NCBI GenBank assembly: GCA_037953745.1
Contig: JBAKBP010003071.1
Location: 97,029 to 161,028 of the forward strand
Direction: 5' to 3'
DNA: 64,000 bases
Source of the DNA: Lithodes maja
Lineage: Eukaryota > Arthropoda > Malacostraca > Decapoda > Lithodidae
Below the pieces are notes generated by a model. It saw only the letters and a list, made by a program, of their open reading frames with translations, searched no databases and had not been told where the DNA came from. How positions within the stretch are numbered: position 1 is the first letter of the stretch; every line of letters starts with the position of its first letter. Shown piece by piece: positions 51,601 to 64,000 of this stretch. Both the position numbers and the translations under genes were made by a program.

Positions 51601-52960
51601 ACTAAATCCTGTTTCGTGTCGCCACTATACAAGACCAATTCACTTTTGTGTACAATCTCAGAAAATATTTTTTGAGAACATATTATTTTGTCAATTCAAT
51701 CTTAACTAGCCTAGTTTTAGGGGGTTTTAGCTCTATTATATGTCTACGTCTCATGTAGATAGCCTAGTTATAGAGGCTCTAAATCCTGTTTCGTGTCTCC
51801 ACTATACAGTACAAGACCAATTCACTTTAGTGTACAATCTCAGAAAATATTTTTTGAGAAAATATTATTTTGACAATTCAATCTTAACTAGCCTAGTTTT
51901 TAGGGTGATTTTAACTCTATTATATGTCTACGTCTCGTGTAGATAGCCTAATTATAGGGGCTCTAAATCCTGTTTTATGTCTCCACTATACAAGATCAAT
52001 TCACTTTAGTGTACAATCTCAGAAAATATTTTTTGAGAAAATATTATTTTGTCAATTCAATCTTAACTAGCTTAGTTTTTAGGGTGATTTTAGCTCCGTT
52101 ATATGTCTACATCTCGTGTAGATAGCCTAGTTATAGGGGCTCTAAATCCCGTTTTATGTCTCCACTATACAAGACCAATTCACTTTAGTGTACAATCTCA
52201 GAAAATATTTTTTGAGAAAATATTATTTTGTCAATTCAATCTTAACTAGCCTAGTTTTTAGGGTGATTTTAGCTCTATTATATGTCTACGTCTCGTGTAG
52301 ATAGCCTAGTTATAAGGGCTCTAAATCCTGTTTTATGTCTCCACTATACAAGACCAATTCACTTTAGTGTACAATCTCAGAAAATATTTTTTGAGAAAAT
52401 ATTATTTTGTCAATTCAATCATAACTAGCCTAGTTTTTAGGGTGATTTTAGCTCCATTATATGTCTACATCTCGTGTAGATAGGCTAGTTATAGGGGCTC
52501 TAAATCCTGTTTTATGTCTCCACTATACAAGACCAATTCGCTTTAGTGTACAATCTCAGAAAATATTTTTTGAGAAAATATTATTTTGTCAATTCAATCT
52601 TAACTAGCCTAGTTTTTAGGGGGATTTTAGCTCCATTTTATGTCTACATCTCATGTAGATAGCCTAGTTATAGAGGCTCTAAATCCCGTTTCGTGTCTCC
52701 ACTATACAAAACCAATTCACTTTAGTGTACAATCTCAGAAAATATTTTTTGAGAAAATATTATTTTGTCAATTCAATCTTAACTAGCCTAGTTTTTAGGG
52801 GGATTATAGCTCTTTTATATGTCTACATCTCGTGTAGATAGCCTAGTTATAGGTGCCCTAAATCCCGTTTCGTGTCTCCACTATACAAGACCAATTCAAT
52901 TTAGTGTACAATCTCAGAAAATATTTTTTGAGAAAATATTATTTTGTCAATTCAATCTTA
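42693..52960 (+). repeat. Satellite array, transition region
   Basis: About 57 monomers. The first three (42693-43230) are absent from block 1. Correspondence to block 1 then continues to about 44810 and ends. From 48500 many monomers carry CTAGTTTTAGGGGGGTTTTAG, a variant not seen in blocks 1 and 2. A monomer near 49069 has lost about five bases in the TCTACRTCTCGTG segment, and one near 51807 has gained several bases (ACAGTACAAG). No gene or other element is seen. Confidence 0.95.
44940..46170 (+). repeat. Tandem 3-monomer unit (about 537 bp)
   Basis: A trio of variants repeats in tandem: CTCATGTAGATAG, then the rare GTAGACAGGCTAG (45138 and 45675), then a monomer with CCCATTTCGTG and CCAGTATACAAG. 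The two GACAGG sites (45141 and 45678) are 537 bp apart, three monomers. The units look nearly identical, so the duplication is recent. Confidence 0.8.
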
Positions 52961-55900
52961 ACTAGCCTAGTTTTTAGGGTGATTTTAGCTCCAGTATATG
53001 TCTACATCTCGTGTAGATAGGCTAGTTATAGGGGCTGTAAATCCTGTTTTATGTCTCCACTATACAAGACCAATTCACTTTAGTGTACAATCTCAGAAAA
53101 AAAAAATTGAGAAAATATTTTGTTGTCAATTCAATCTTAACTAGCCTAGTTTTTAGGGGGATTTTAGCTCCATTATATGTCTACATCTCGTGTAGATAGC
53201 CTAGTTATAGGGGCTCTAACTCCCGTTTCGTGTCTCCACTATACAAGACCAATTCACTTTAGTGTACAATCTCAGATTTTTTTTTTTTGAGAAAATATTA
53301 TTTTGTCAATTCAATCTTAACTAGCCTAGTTTTTAGGGTGATTTTAGCTCCGTTATATGTCTGCGTCTCGTGTAGATAGCCTAGGTATAGGGGCTCTATA
53401 TCCCGTTTCGTGTCTCCACTATACAAGACCAATTCACTTTAGTGGGCAATCTCAGAATTTTGTTTTTTGAGAAAATATTATTTTGTCAATTCAATCTTAA
53501 CTAGCCTAGTTTTTAGGGTGATTTTAGCTCCGTTATATGTCTACGTCTCGTGTAGATAGCCTAGTTATAGGGGCTCTAAATCCCGTTTCGTGTCTCCACT
53601 ATACAAGACCAATTCACTTTAGTGTTCAATCTCTGAAAATATTTTTTTGAGAAAATATTATTTTGTCAATTCAATCTTAACTAGCCTAGTTTTTAGGGTG
53701 ATTTTAGCTCCGTTTTATGTTTACATCTCGTGTAGATAGCCTAGTTATAGGGGCTCTAAATCCCGTTTTATGTCTCCACTTACAAGACCAATTCACTTTA
53801 GTGTACAATCTCAGAAAATATTTTTTGAGAAAATATTATTTTGTCAATTCAATCTTAACTAGCCTAGTTTTTAGGGTGATTTTAGCTCTATTATATGTCT
53901 ACGTCTCGTGTAGATAGCCTAGTTATAAGGGCTCTAAATCCTGTTTTATGTCTCCACTATACAAGACCAATTCGCTTTAGTGTACAATCTCAGAAAATAT
54001 TTTTTGAGAAAATATTATTTTGTCAATTCAATCTTAACTAGCCTAGTTTTTAGGGGGATTTTAGCTCCATTTTATGTCTACATCTCGTGTAGATAGCCTA
54101 TTTATAGAGGCTCTAAATCCCGTTTCGTGTCTCCACTATACAAAACCAATTCACTTTAGTGTACAATCTCAGAAAATATTTTTTGAGAAAATATTATTTT
54201 GTCAATTCAATCTTAACTACCCTTTTTTTTTTGGTGGGATTATAGCTCTTTTGTATGTCTACATCTCGTGTAGATAGCCTAGTTATAGGGGCTCTAAATC
54301 CCGTTTCGTGTCTCCACTATACAAAACCCTTCAGTTTAGTGTACAATCTCAGAAAATATTTTTTGAGAAAATTTATTTTGTCAATTCAATCTTAACTAGC
54401 CTAGTTTTTAGGGTGATTTTAGCTCCATTATATGTCTACATCTCGTGTAGATAGGCTAGTTATAGGGGCTCTAAATCCTTTTTTATGTCTCCACTATACA
54501 AGACCAATTCGCTTTAGTGTACAATCTCAGATTTTTTTTTTGAGAAAATATTATTTTGTCAATTCAATCTTAACTAGCCTAGTTTTTAGGGTTATTTTAG
54601 CTCTATTATATGTATACATCTCGTGTAGATAGGCTAGTTATAGGGGCTCTAAATCCTGTTTTATGTCTCCACTATACAAGACCAATTCGCTTTAGTGTAC
54701 AATCTCAGAAAATATTTTTTGAGAAAATATTATTTTGTCAATTCAATCTTAACTAGCCTAGTTTTTAGGGTGATTTTTAGCTCCGTTATATGTCTACATC
54801 TCGTGTAGATAGCCTAGTTATAGGGGCTCTAAATCCCGTTTTATGTCTCCACTATACAAGACCAATTCGCTTTAGTGTACAATCTCAGATTTTTTTTTTT
54901 GAGAAAATATTATTTTGTCAATTCAATCTTAACTAGCCTAGTTTTTAGGGTTATTTTAGCTCTATTATATGTATACATCTCGTGTAGATAGGCTAGTTAT
55001 AGGGGCTCTAAATCCAGTTTTATGTCTCCACTATACAAGACCAATTCGCTTTAGTGTACAATCTCAGAAAATATTTTTTGAGAAAATATTATTTTGTCAA
55101 TTCAATCTTAACTAGCCTAGTTTTTAGGGTGATTTTAGCTCCGTTATATGTCTACATCTCGTGTAGATAGCCTAGTTATAGGGGCTCTAAATCCCGTTTT
55201 ATGTCTCCACTATACAAGACCAATTCACTTTTGTGTACAATCTCAGAAAATATTTTTTGAGAAAATATTATTTTGTCAATTCAATCTTAACTAGCCTAGT
55301 TTTTAGGGTGATTTTAGCTCTATTATATGTCTATGTCTCGTGTATATAGCCTAGTTATAGGGGCTCTAAATCCTGTTTCGTGTCTCCACTATACAAGACC
55401 AATTCACTTTAGTGTACAATCTCAGAAAATATTTGTTGAGAAAATATTATTTTGTCAATTCAATCTTAACTAGCCTAGTTTTAGGGGGGTTTTAGCTCTA
55501 TTATATGTCTACGTCTCATGTAGATAGCCTAGTTATAGAGGCACTAAATCCTGTTTCGTGTCTCCACTATACAAGACCAATTCACTTTAGTGTACAATCT
55601 CAGAAAATATTTTTTGAGAACATATTATTTTGTCAATTCAATTTTAACTAGCCTAGTTTTATTTGTTTTTTAGCTCTATTATATGTCTACGTCTCATGTA
55701 GATAGCCTAGTTATAGAGGCTCTAAATCCTGTTTCGTGTCTCCACTATACAAGACCAATTCACTTTAGTGTACAATCTCAGAAAATATTTTTTGAGAAAA
55801 TATTATTTTGACAATTCAATCTTAACTAGCCTAGTTTTTAGGGTGATTTTAACTCTATTATATGTCTACGTCTCGTGTAGATAGCCTAATTATAGGGGCT

Positions 55901-58900
55901 CTAAATCCTGTTTTATGTCTCCACTATACAAGATCAATTCACTTTAGTGTACAATCTCAGAAAATATTTTTTGAGAAAATATTATTTTGTCAATTCAATC
56001 TTAACTAGCCTAGTTTTTAGGGTGATTTCAGCTCCGTTATATGTCTACATCTCGTGTAGATAGCCTAGTTATAGGGGCTCTAAATCCCGTTTTATGTCTC
56101 CACTATACAAGACCAATTCACTTTAGTGTACAATCTCAGAAAATATTTTTTGAGAAAATATTATTTTGTCAATTCAATCTTAACTAGCCTAGTTTTTAGG
56201 GTGATTTTAGCTCTATTATATGTCTACGTCTCGTGTATATAGCCTAGTTATAGGGGCTCTAAATCCTGTTTTATGTCTCCACTATACAAGATCAATTCAC
56301 TTTAGTGTACAATCTCAGAAAATATTTTTTGAGAAAATATTATTTTGTCAATTCAATCTTAACTAGCTTAGTTTTTAGGGTGATTTTAGCTCCGTTATAT
56401 GTCTACATCTCGTGTAGATAGCCTAGTTATAGGGGCTCTAAATCCCGTTTTATGTCTCCACTATACAAGACCAATTCACTTTAGTGTACAATCTCAGAAA
56501 ATATTTTTTGAGAAAATATTATTTTGTCAATTCAATCTTAACTAGCCTAGTTTTTAGGGTGATTTTAGCTCTATTATATGTCTACGTCTCGTGTATATAG
56601 CCTAGTTATAGGGGCTCTAAATCCTGTTTCGTGTCTCCACTATACAAGACCAATTCACTTTAGTGTACAATCTCAGAAAATATTTTTTGAGAAAATATTA
56701 TTTTGTCAATTCAATCTTAACTAGCCTAGTTTTTAGGGTGATTTTAGCTCTATTATATGTCTACGTCTCGTGTATATAGCCTAGTTATAGGGGCTCTAAA
56801 TCCTGTTTCGTGTCTCCACTATACAAGACCAATTCACTTTAGTGTACAATCTCAGAAAATATTTTTTGAGAAAATTTATTTTGTCAATTCAATCTTAACT
56901 AGCCTAGTTTTTAGGGTGATTTTTAGCTCCGTTATAATTATGTCTACATCTCGTGTAGATAGCCTAGTTATAGGGGCTCTAAATCCCGTTTCGTGTCTCC
57001 ACTATACAAGACCAATTCACTTTAGTGTACAATCTCAGAAAATATTTTTTTGAGAAAATATTATTTTGTCAATTCAATCTTAACTAGCCTAGTGTTTAGG
57101 GTGATTTTAGCTCCGTTTTATGTCTACATCTCGTGTAGATAGCCTGGTTATAGGGGCTCTAAATCCCGTTTCGTGTCTCCACTATACAAGACTAATTCAC
57201 TTTAGTGTACAATCTCAGAAAATATATTTTTGAGAAAATATAATTTTGTCAATTCAATCTTAACTAGCCTAGTTTTTAGGGTGATTTTAGCTCCGTTATA
57301 TGTCTACATCTCGTGTAGATAGCCTAGTTATAGGGGCTCTAAATTACGTTTCGTGTCTCCACTATACAAGACCAATTCACTTTAGTGTACAATCTCTGAA
57401 AATATTTTTTGAGAAATATTATTTTGTCAATTCAATCTTAACTAGCCTAGTTTTTAGGGTGATTTTAGCTCTGTTATATGTCTACATCTCGTGTAGATAG
57501 CCTAGTTATAGGGGCTCTAAATCCCGTTTCGTGTCTCCAATATACAAGACCAATTCACTTTAGTGTTCAATCTCTGAAAAAAAAATTGAAAAAATATTAT
57601 TTTGTCAATTAAATCTTAACTAGCCTAGTTTTTAGGGTGATTTTTAGCTCCGTTATATGTCTACATCTCGTGTAGATAGCCTAGTTATAGGGGCTCTAAA
57701 TTACGTTTCGTGTCTCCACTATACAAGACCAAATCACTTTAGTGGGCAATCTCAGAATTTTGTTTTTTGAGAAAATATTATTTTGTCAATTCAATCTTAA
57801 CTAGCCTAGTTTTTAGGGTGATTTTAGCTCCGTTATATGTCTACGTCTCGTGTAGATAGCCTAGTTATAGGGGCTCTAAATCCCGTTTCGTGTCTCCACT
57901 ATACAAGACCAATTCACTTTAGTGTACAATTTCAGAAAATATTTTTTTGAGAAAATATTATTTTGTCAACTCAATCTTAACTAGCCTAGTTTTTAGGGTG
58001 ATTTTAGCTCCGTTATATATCTATGTCTCGTGTAGATAGCCTAGTTATAGGTGCTCTAAATCCCGTTTGATGTCTCCACTATTCAAGACCAATTCACTTT
58101 AGTGTACAATTTCAGAAAATATTTTTTTGAGAAAATATTATTTTGTCAACTCAATCTTAACTAGCCTAGTTTTTAGGGTGATTTTAGCTCCGTTATATAT
58201 CTATGTCTCGTGTAGATAGCCTAGTTATAGGTGCTCTAAATCCCATTTTATGTCTCCACTATACAAGACCAATTCACTTTAGTGTACAATCTCAGAATTG
58301 TTTTTTTTGAGAAAATATTATTTTGTCAATTCAATCTTAACTAGCCTAGTTTTTAGGGTGATTTTAGCTCCGTTTTATGTTTACATCTCGTGTAGATAGC
58401 CTAGTTATAGGGGCCCTAAATCCCGTTTTATGTCTCCACTATACAAGACCAATTCACTTTAGTGTACAATCTCAGAACATATTTTTTGAGAAAATATTAT
58501 TTTGTCAATTCAATCTTAACTAGCCTAGTTTTTAAGGTGATTTTAGCTCCGTTATTTGTCTACGTATCATGTAGATAGCCTAGTTATAGAGGCTCTAAAT
58601 CCCGTTTTGTGTCTCCACTATACAAGACCAATTCACTTTAGTGTACAATCTCAGAAAATATTTTTTGAGAAAATATTATTTTGTCAATTCAATCTTAACT
58701 AGCCTAGTTTTTAGGGTGATTTTAGCTCTATTATATGTCTACGTCTCGTGTAGATAGCCTAGTTATAAGGGCTCTAAATCCTGTTTTATGTCTCCACTAT
58801 ACAAGACCAATTCGCTTTAGTGTACAATCTCAGAAAATATTTTTTGAGAAAATATTATTTTGTCAATTCAATCTTAACTAGCCTAGTTTTTAGGGGGATT

Positions 58901-61900
58901 TTAGCTCCATTTTATGTCTACATCTCATGTAGATAGCCTAGTTATAGAGGCTCTAAATCCCGTTTCGTGTCTCCACTATACAAAACCAATTCAATTTAGT
59001 GTACAATCTCAGAAAATATTTTTTGAGAAAATATTATTTTGTCAATTCAATCTTAACTAGCCTAGTTTTTAGGGTGATTTTAGCTCCAGTATATGTCTAC
59101 ATCTCGTGTAGATAGGCTAGTTATAGGGGCTGTAAATCCTGTTTTATGTCTCCACTATACAAGACCAATTCACTTTAGTGTACAATCTCAGAAAAAAAAA
59201 ATTGAGAAAATATTTTGTTGTCAATTCAATCTTAACTAGCCTAGTTTTTAGGGGGATTTTAGCTCCATTATATGTCTACATCTCGTGTAGATAGCCTAGT
59301 TATAGGGGCTCTAACTCCCGTTTCGTGTCTCCACTATACAAGACCAATTCACTTTAGTGTACAATCTCAGATTTTTTTTTTTTGAGAAAATATTATTTTG
59401 TCAATTCAATCTTAACTAGCCTAGTTTTTAGGGTGATTTTAGCTCCGTTATATGTCTGCGTCTCGTGTAGATAGCCTAGGTATAGGGGCTCTATATCCCG
59501 TTTCGTGTCTCCACTATACAAGACCAATTCACTTTAGTGGGCAATCTCAGAATTTTGTTTTTTGAGAAAATATTATTTTGTCAATTCAATCTTAACTAGC
59601 CTAGTTTTTAGGGTGATTTTAGCTCCGTTATATGTCTACGTCTCGTGTAGATAGCCTAGTTATAGGGGCTCTAAATCCCGTTTCGTGTCTCCACTATACA
59701 AGACCAATTCACTTTAGTGTTCAATCTCTGAAAATATTTTTTTGAGAAAATATTATTTTGTCAATTCAATCTTAACTAGCCTAGTTTTTAGGGTGATTTT
59801 AGCTCCGTTTTATGTTTACATCTCGTGTAGATAGCCTAGTTATAGGGGCTCTAAATCCCGTTTTATGTCTCCACTTACAAGACCAATTCACTTTAGTGTA
59901 CAATCTCAGAAAATATTTTTTGAGAAAATATTATTTTGTCAATTCAATCTTAACTAGCCTAGTTTTTAGGGTGATTTTAGCTCTATTATATGTCTACGTC
60001 TCGTGTAGATAGCCTAGTTATAAGGGCTCTAAATCCTGTTTTATGTCTCCACTATACAAGACCAATTCGCTTTAGTGTACAATCTCAGAAAATATTTTTT
60101 GAGAAAATATTATTTTGTCAATTCAATCTTAACTAGCCTAGTTTTTAGGGGGATTTTAGCTCCATTTTATGTCTACATCTCGTGTAGATAGCCTAGTTAT
60201 AGAGGCTCTAAATCCCGTTTCGTGTCTCCACTATACAAAACCAATTCACTTTAGTGTACAATCTCAGAAAATATTTTTTGAGAAAATATTATTTTGTCAA
60301 TTCAATCTTAACTACCCTTTTTTTTTTGGTGGGATTATAGCTCTTTTGTATGTCTACATCTCGTGTAGATAGCCTAGTTATAGGGGCTCTAAATCCCGTT
60401 TCGTGTCTCCACTATACAAGACCAATTCAGTTTAGTGTACAATCTCAGAAAATATTTTTTGAGAAAATTTATTTTGTCAATTCAATCTTAACTAGCCTAG
60501 TTTTTAGGGTGATTTTAGCTCCATTATATGTCTACATCTCGTGTAGATAGGCTAGTTATAGGGGCTCTAAATCCTTTTTTATGTCTCCACTATACAAGAC
60601 CAATTCGCTTTAGTGTACAATCTCAGATTTTTTTTTTTGAGAAAATATTATTTTGTCAATTCAATCTTAACTAGCCTAGTTTTTAGGGTTATTTTAGCTC
60701 TATTATATGTATACATCTCGTGTAGATAGGCTAGTTATAGGGGCTCTAAATCCTGTTTTATGTCTCCACTATACAAGACCAATTCGCTTTAGTGTACAAT
60801 CTCAGAAAATATTTTTTGAGAAAATATTATTTTGTCAATTCAATCTTAACTAGCCTAGTTTTTAGGGTGATTTTAGCTCCGTTATATGTCTACATCTCGT
60901 GTAGATAGCCTAGTTTTAGGGGCTCTAAATCCCGTTTTATGTCTCCACTATACAAGACCAATTCGCTTTAGTGTACAATCTCAGATTTTTTTTTTTGAGA
61001 AAATATTATTTTGTCAATTCAATCTTAACTAGCCTAGTTTTTAGGGTTATTTTAGATCTATTATATGTATACATCTCGTGTAGATAGGCTAGTTATAGGG
61101 GCTCTAAATCCTGTTTTATGTCTCCACTATACAAGACCAATTCGCTTTAGTGTACAATCTCAGAAAATATTTTTTGAGAAAATATTATTTTGTCAATTCA
61201 ATATTAACTAGCCTAGTTTTTAGGGTGATTTTAGCTCCGTTATATGTCTACATCTCGTGTAGATAGCCTAGTTATAGGGGCTCTAAATCCCGTTTTATGT
61301 CTCCACTATACAAGACCAATTCACTTTAGTGTACAATCTCAGAAAATATTTTTTGAGAAAATATTATTTTGTCAATTCAATCTTAACTAGCCTAGTTTTT
61401 AGGGTGATTTTAGCTCTATTATATGTCTACGTCTCGTGTATATAGCCTAGTTATAGGGGCTCTAAATCCTGTTTCGTGTCTCCACTATACAAGACCAATT
61501 CACTTTAGTGTACAATCTCAGAAAATATTTGTTGAGAAAATATTATTTTGTCAATTCAATCTTAACTAGCCTAGTTTTAGGGGGGTTTTAGCTCTATTAT
61601 ATGTCTACGTCTCATGTAGATAGCCTAGTTATAGAGGCACTAAATCCTGTTTCGTGTCTCCACTATACAAGACCAATTCACTTTAGTGTACAATCTCAGA
61701 AAATATTTTTTGAGAACATATTATTTTGTCAATTCAATTTTAACTAGCCTAGTTTTATTTGTTTTTTAGCTCTATTATATGTCTACGTCTCATGTAGATA
61801 GCCTAGTTATAGAGGCTCTAAATCCTGTTTCGTGTCTCCACTATACAAGACCAATTCACTTTAGTGTACAATCTCAGAAAATATTTTTTGAGAAAATATT

Positions 61901-64000
61901 ATTTTGACAATTCAATCTTAACTAGCCTAGTTTTTAGGGTGATTTTAACTCTATTATATGTCTACGTCTCGTGTAGATAGCCTAATTATAGGGGCTCTAA
62001 ATCCTGTTTTATGTCTCCACTATACAAGATCAATTCACTTTAGTGTACAATCTCAGAAAATATTTTTTGAGAAAATATTATTTTGTCAATTCAATCTTAA
62101 CTAGCCTAGTTTTTAGGGTGATTTCAGCTCCGTTATATGTCTACATCTCGTGTAGATAGCCTAGTTATAGGGGCTCTAAATCCCGTTTTATGTCTCCACT
62201 ATACAAGACCAATTCACTTTAGTGTACAATCTCAGAAAATATTTTTTGAGAAAATATTATTTTGTCAATTCAATCTTAACTAGCCTAGTTTTTAGGGTGA
62301 TTTTAGCTCTATTATATGTCTACGTCTCGTGTATATAGCCTAGTTATAGGGGCTCTAAATCCTGTTTCGTGTCTCCACTATACAAGACCAATTCACTTTA
62401 GTGTACAATCTCAGAAAATATTTTTTGAGAAAATATTATTTTGTCAATTCAATCTTAACTAGCCTAGTTTTTAGGGTGATTTTTAGCTCCGTTATATGTC
62501 TACATCTCGTGTAGATAGCCTAGTTATAGGGGCTCTAAATCCCGTTTCGTGTCTCCACTATACAAGACCAATTCACTTTAGTGTACAATCTCAGAAAATA
62601 TTTTTTTGAGAAAATATTATTTTGTCAATTCAATCTTAACTAGCCTAGTGTTTAGGGTGATTTTAGCTCCGTTTTATGTCTACATCTCGTGTAGATAGCC
62701 TGGTTATAGGGGCTCTAAATCCCGTTTCGTGTCTCCACTATACAAGACTAATTCACTTTAGTGTACAATCTCAGAAAATATTTTTTTGAGAAAATATTAT
62801 TTTGTCAATTCAATCTTAACTAGCCTTGTTTTTAGGGTGATTTTAGCTCCATTATTTATCTACGTCTCATGTAGATAGCCTAGTTATAGAGGCTCTAAAT
62901 CCCGTTTCGTGTCTCCACTATACAAGACCAATTCACTTTAGTGTACAATCTCAGAAAATATTTTTTGAGAAAATATTATTTTGTCAATTCAATCTTAACT
63001 AGCCTAGTTTTTAGGGTGATTTTTAGCTCCGTTATATGTCTACATCTCGTGTAGATAGCCTAGTTATAGGGGCTCTAAATCCCGTTTTATGTCTCCACTA
63101 TACAAGACCAATTCACTTTAGTGTACAATCTCAGAAAATATTTTTTTGAGAAAATATTATTTTGTCAATTCAATCTTAACTAGCCTAGTTTTTAGGGTGA
63201 TTTTAGCTCCATTATTTATCTACGTCTCATGTAGATAGCCTAGTTATAGAGGCTCTAAATCCCGTTTTGTGTCTCCACTATACAAGACCAATTCACTTTA
63301 GTGTACAATCTCAGAAAATATTTTTTGAGAAAATATTATTTTGTCAATTCAATCTTAACTAGCCTAGTTTTTAGGGTGATTTTAGCTCCATTATTTATCT
63401 ACGTCTCATGTAGATAGCCTAGTTATAGAGGCTCTAAATCCCGTTTCGTGTCTCCACTATACAAGACCAATTCACTTTAGTGTACAATCTCAGAAAATAT
63501 TTTTTGAGAAAATATTATTTTGTCAATTCAATCTTAACTAGCCTAGTTTTTAGGGTGATTTTAGCTCCGTTATATGTCTACATCTCGTGTATATAGCCTA
63601 GTTATAGGGGCTCTAAATCCTGTGTTATGTCTCCACTATACAAGACCAATTCACTTTAGTGTACAATCTCAGAAAATATTTGTTGAGAAAATTATATTTT
63701 GTCAATTCAATCTTAACTAGCCTAGTTTTAGTTTTTGTTTAGCTCTATTATATGTCTACGTCTCATGTAGATAGCCTAGTTATAGAGGCACTAAATCCTG
63801 TTTCGTGTCGCCACTATACAAGACCAATTCACTTTAGTGTACAATCTCAGAAAATATTTTTTGAGAACATATTATTTTGTCAATTCAATCTTAACTAGCC
63901 TAGTTTTAGGGGGGTTTTAGCTCTATTATATGTCTACGTCTCATGTAGATAGCCTAGTTATAGAGGCTCTAAATCCTGTTTCGTGTCTCCACTATACAAG
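52961..64000 (+). repeat. Satellite array organised as a repeat of about 6.1 kb
   Basis: Rare variants recur 6095-6096 bp apart: ACTACCC followed by a T run and GGTGGG (54216 and 60311), the CTCCACTTACAAG monomer (53776 and 59871), and the GGGGGGTTTTAG monomer (55481 and 61577). Correspondence runs from about 52620 to 57230 on the left and about 58890 to 62800 on the right. Whole monomers are gained or lost between copies (for example two to three extra CGTGTATATAG monomers at 56220-56760). The array runs off the right end. Confidence 0.88.
55148..55326 (+). repeat. Representative satellite monomer (179 bp) with two dyads
   Basis: A typical monomer taken from landmark to landmark. Inverted repeat 1: TCTACA (55151-55156) and TGTAGA (55162-55167), 5-base loop. 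Inverted repeat 2: AATATTTT (55249-55256) and AAAATATT (55262-55269), 5-base loop. The sequence CAATCTTAACTAG supplies one TTAA per monomer. A monomer near 170-180 bp is nucleosome-scale, as in many centromeric satellites. No match to the CENP-B box was found by eye. Confidence 0.85.

Noticed and set aside
31327..64000. CENP-B box, telomere repeats, tRNA or rRNA genes within the array.
   Set aside because: None was seen by eye on either strand; a motif scan would settle it.

Overview
The window is eukaryotic, almost certainly metazoan, repeat DNA with no ordinary host gene. About three quarters is a head-to-tail satellite array with a monomer of about 178-179 bp, AT-rich and all in one orientation. 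Two near-identical copies of one LTR retrotransposon sit in the array, plus one small DNA transposon. The retrotransposon encodes a SCAN-like capsid and keeps integrase-type segments upstream of reverse transcriptase. As I know the families, this points to Gmr1-like Ty3/Gypsy elements, described from fish, tunicates, echinoderms, cnidarians and other animals. The host species cannot be named from sequence alone; a marine invertebrate such as a crustacean is a guess.

Layout: satellite 1-745; LTR element copy 1 746-8900 (LTRs 746-2587 and 7059-8900); satellite 8901-19260; a 480-bp piggyBac-type MITE 19261-19740; satellite 19741-23172; LTR element copy 2 23173-31326 (LTRs 23173-25014 and 29485-31326); satellite 31327-64000. 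Roughly 260 monomers are present (satellite length divided by period). Positions 1 to about 22150 recur as 22427 to about 44810. The second element is therefore not a second insertion: a block of about 22.4 kb of satellite plus element was duplicated in tandem. The two copies share the insertion point, the 4-bp target duplication, the flanking monomer variants and the LTR-LTR differences. The MITE lies only in the first block, so it postdates the duplication, was lost from block 2, or reflects an allelic difference.

The array has several layers of organisation: the monomer; a higher-order repeat of about 2.15 kb (12 monomers) tagged by a distinctive monomer variant; a 3-monomer tandem near 45-46 kb; a repeat of about 6.1 kb filling 52.9-64 kb; and the 22.4-kb super-repeat. 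Differences between copies are mostly whole-monomer gains or losses, as expected from unequal exchange. Each monomer has two short inverted repeats and one TTAA site.

The retrotransposon has 1842-bp LTRs beginning TGTG and ending ACA, a primer-binding site, a polypurine tract and one gag-pol frame. Gag, zinc knuckle and protease look complete. The integrase core, the RT active site (motif A Asp and YxDD) and the N-terminal half of RNase H are missing, yet the reading frame stays open for 1257 codons in copy 2. I read it as a non-autonomous, chimeric derivative dependent on an intact relative. Copy 1 also has a one-base frameshift in a G run.
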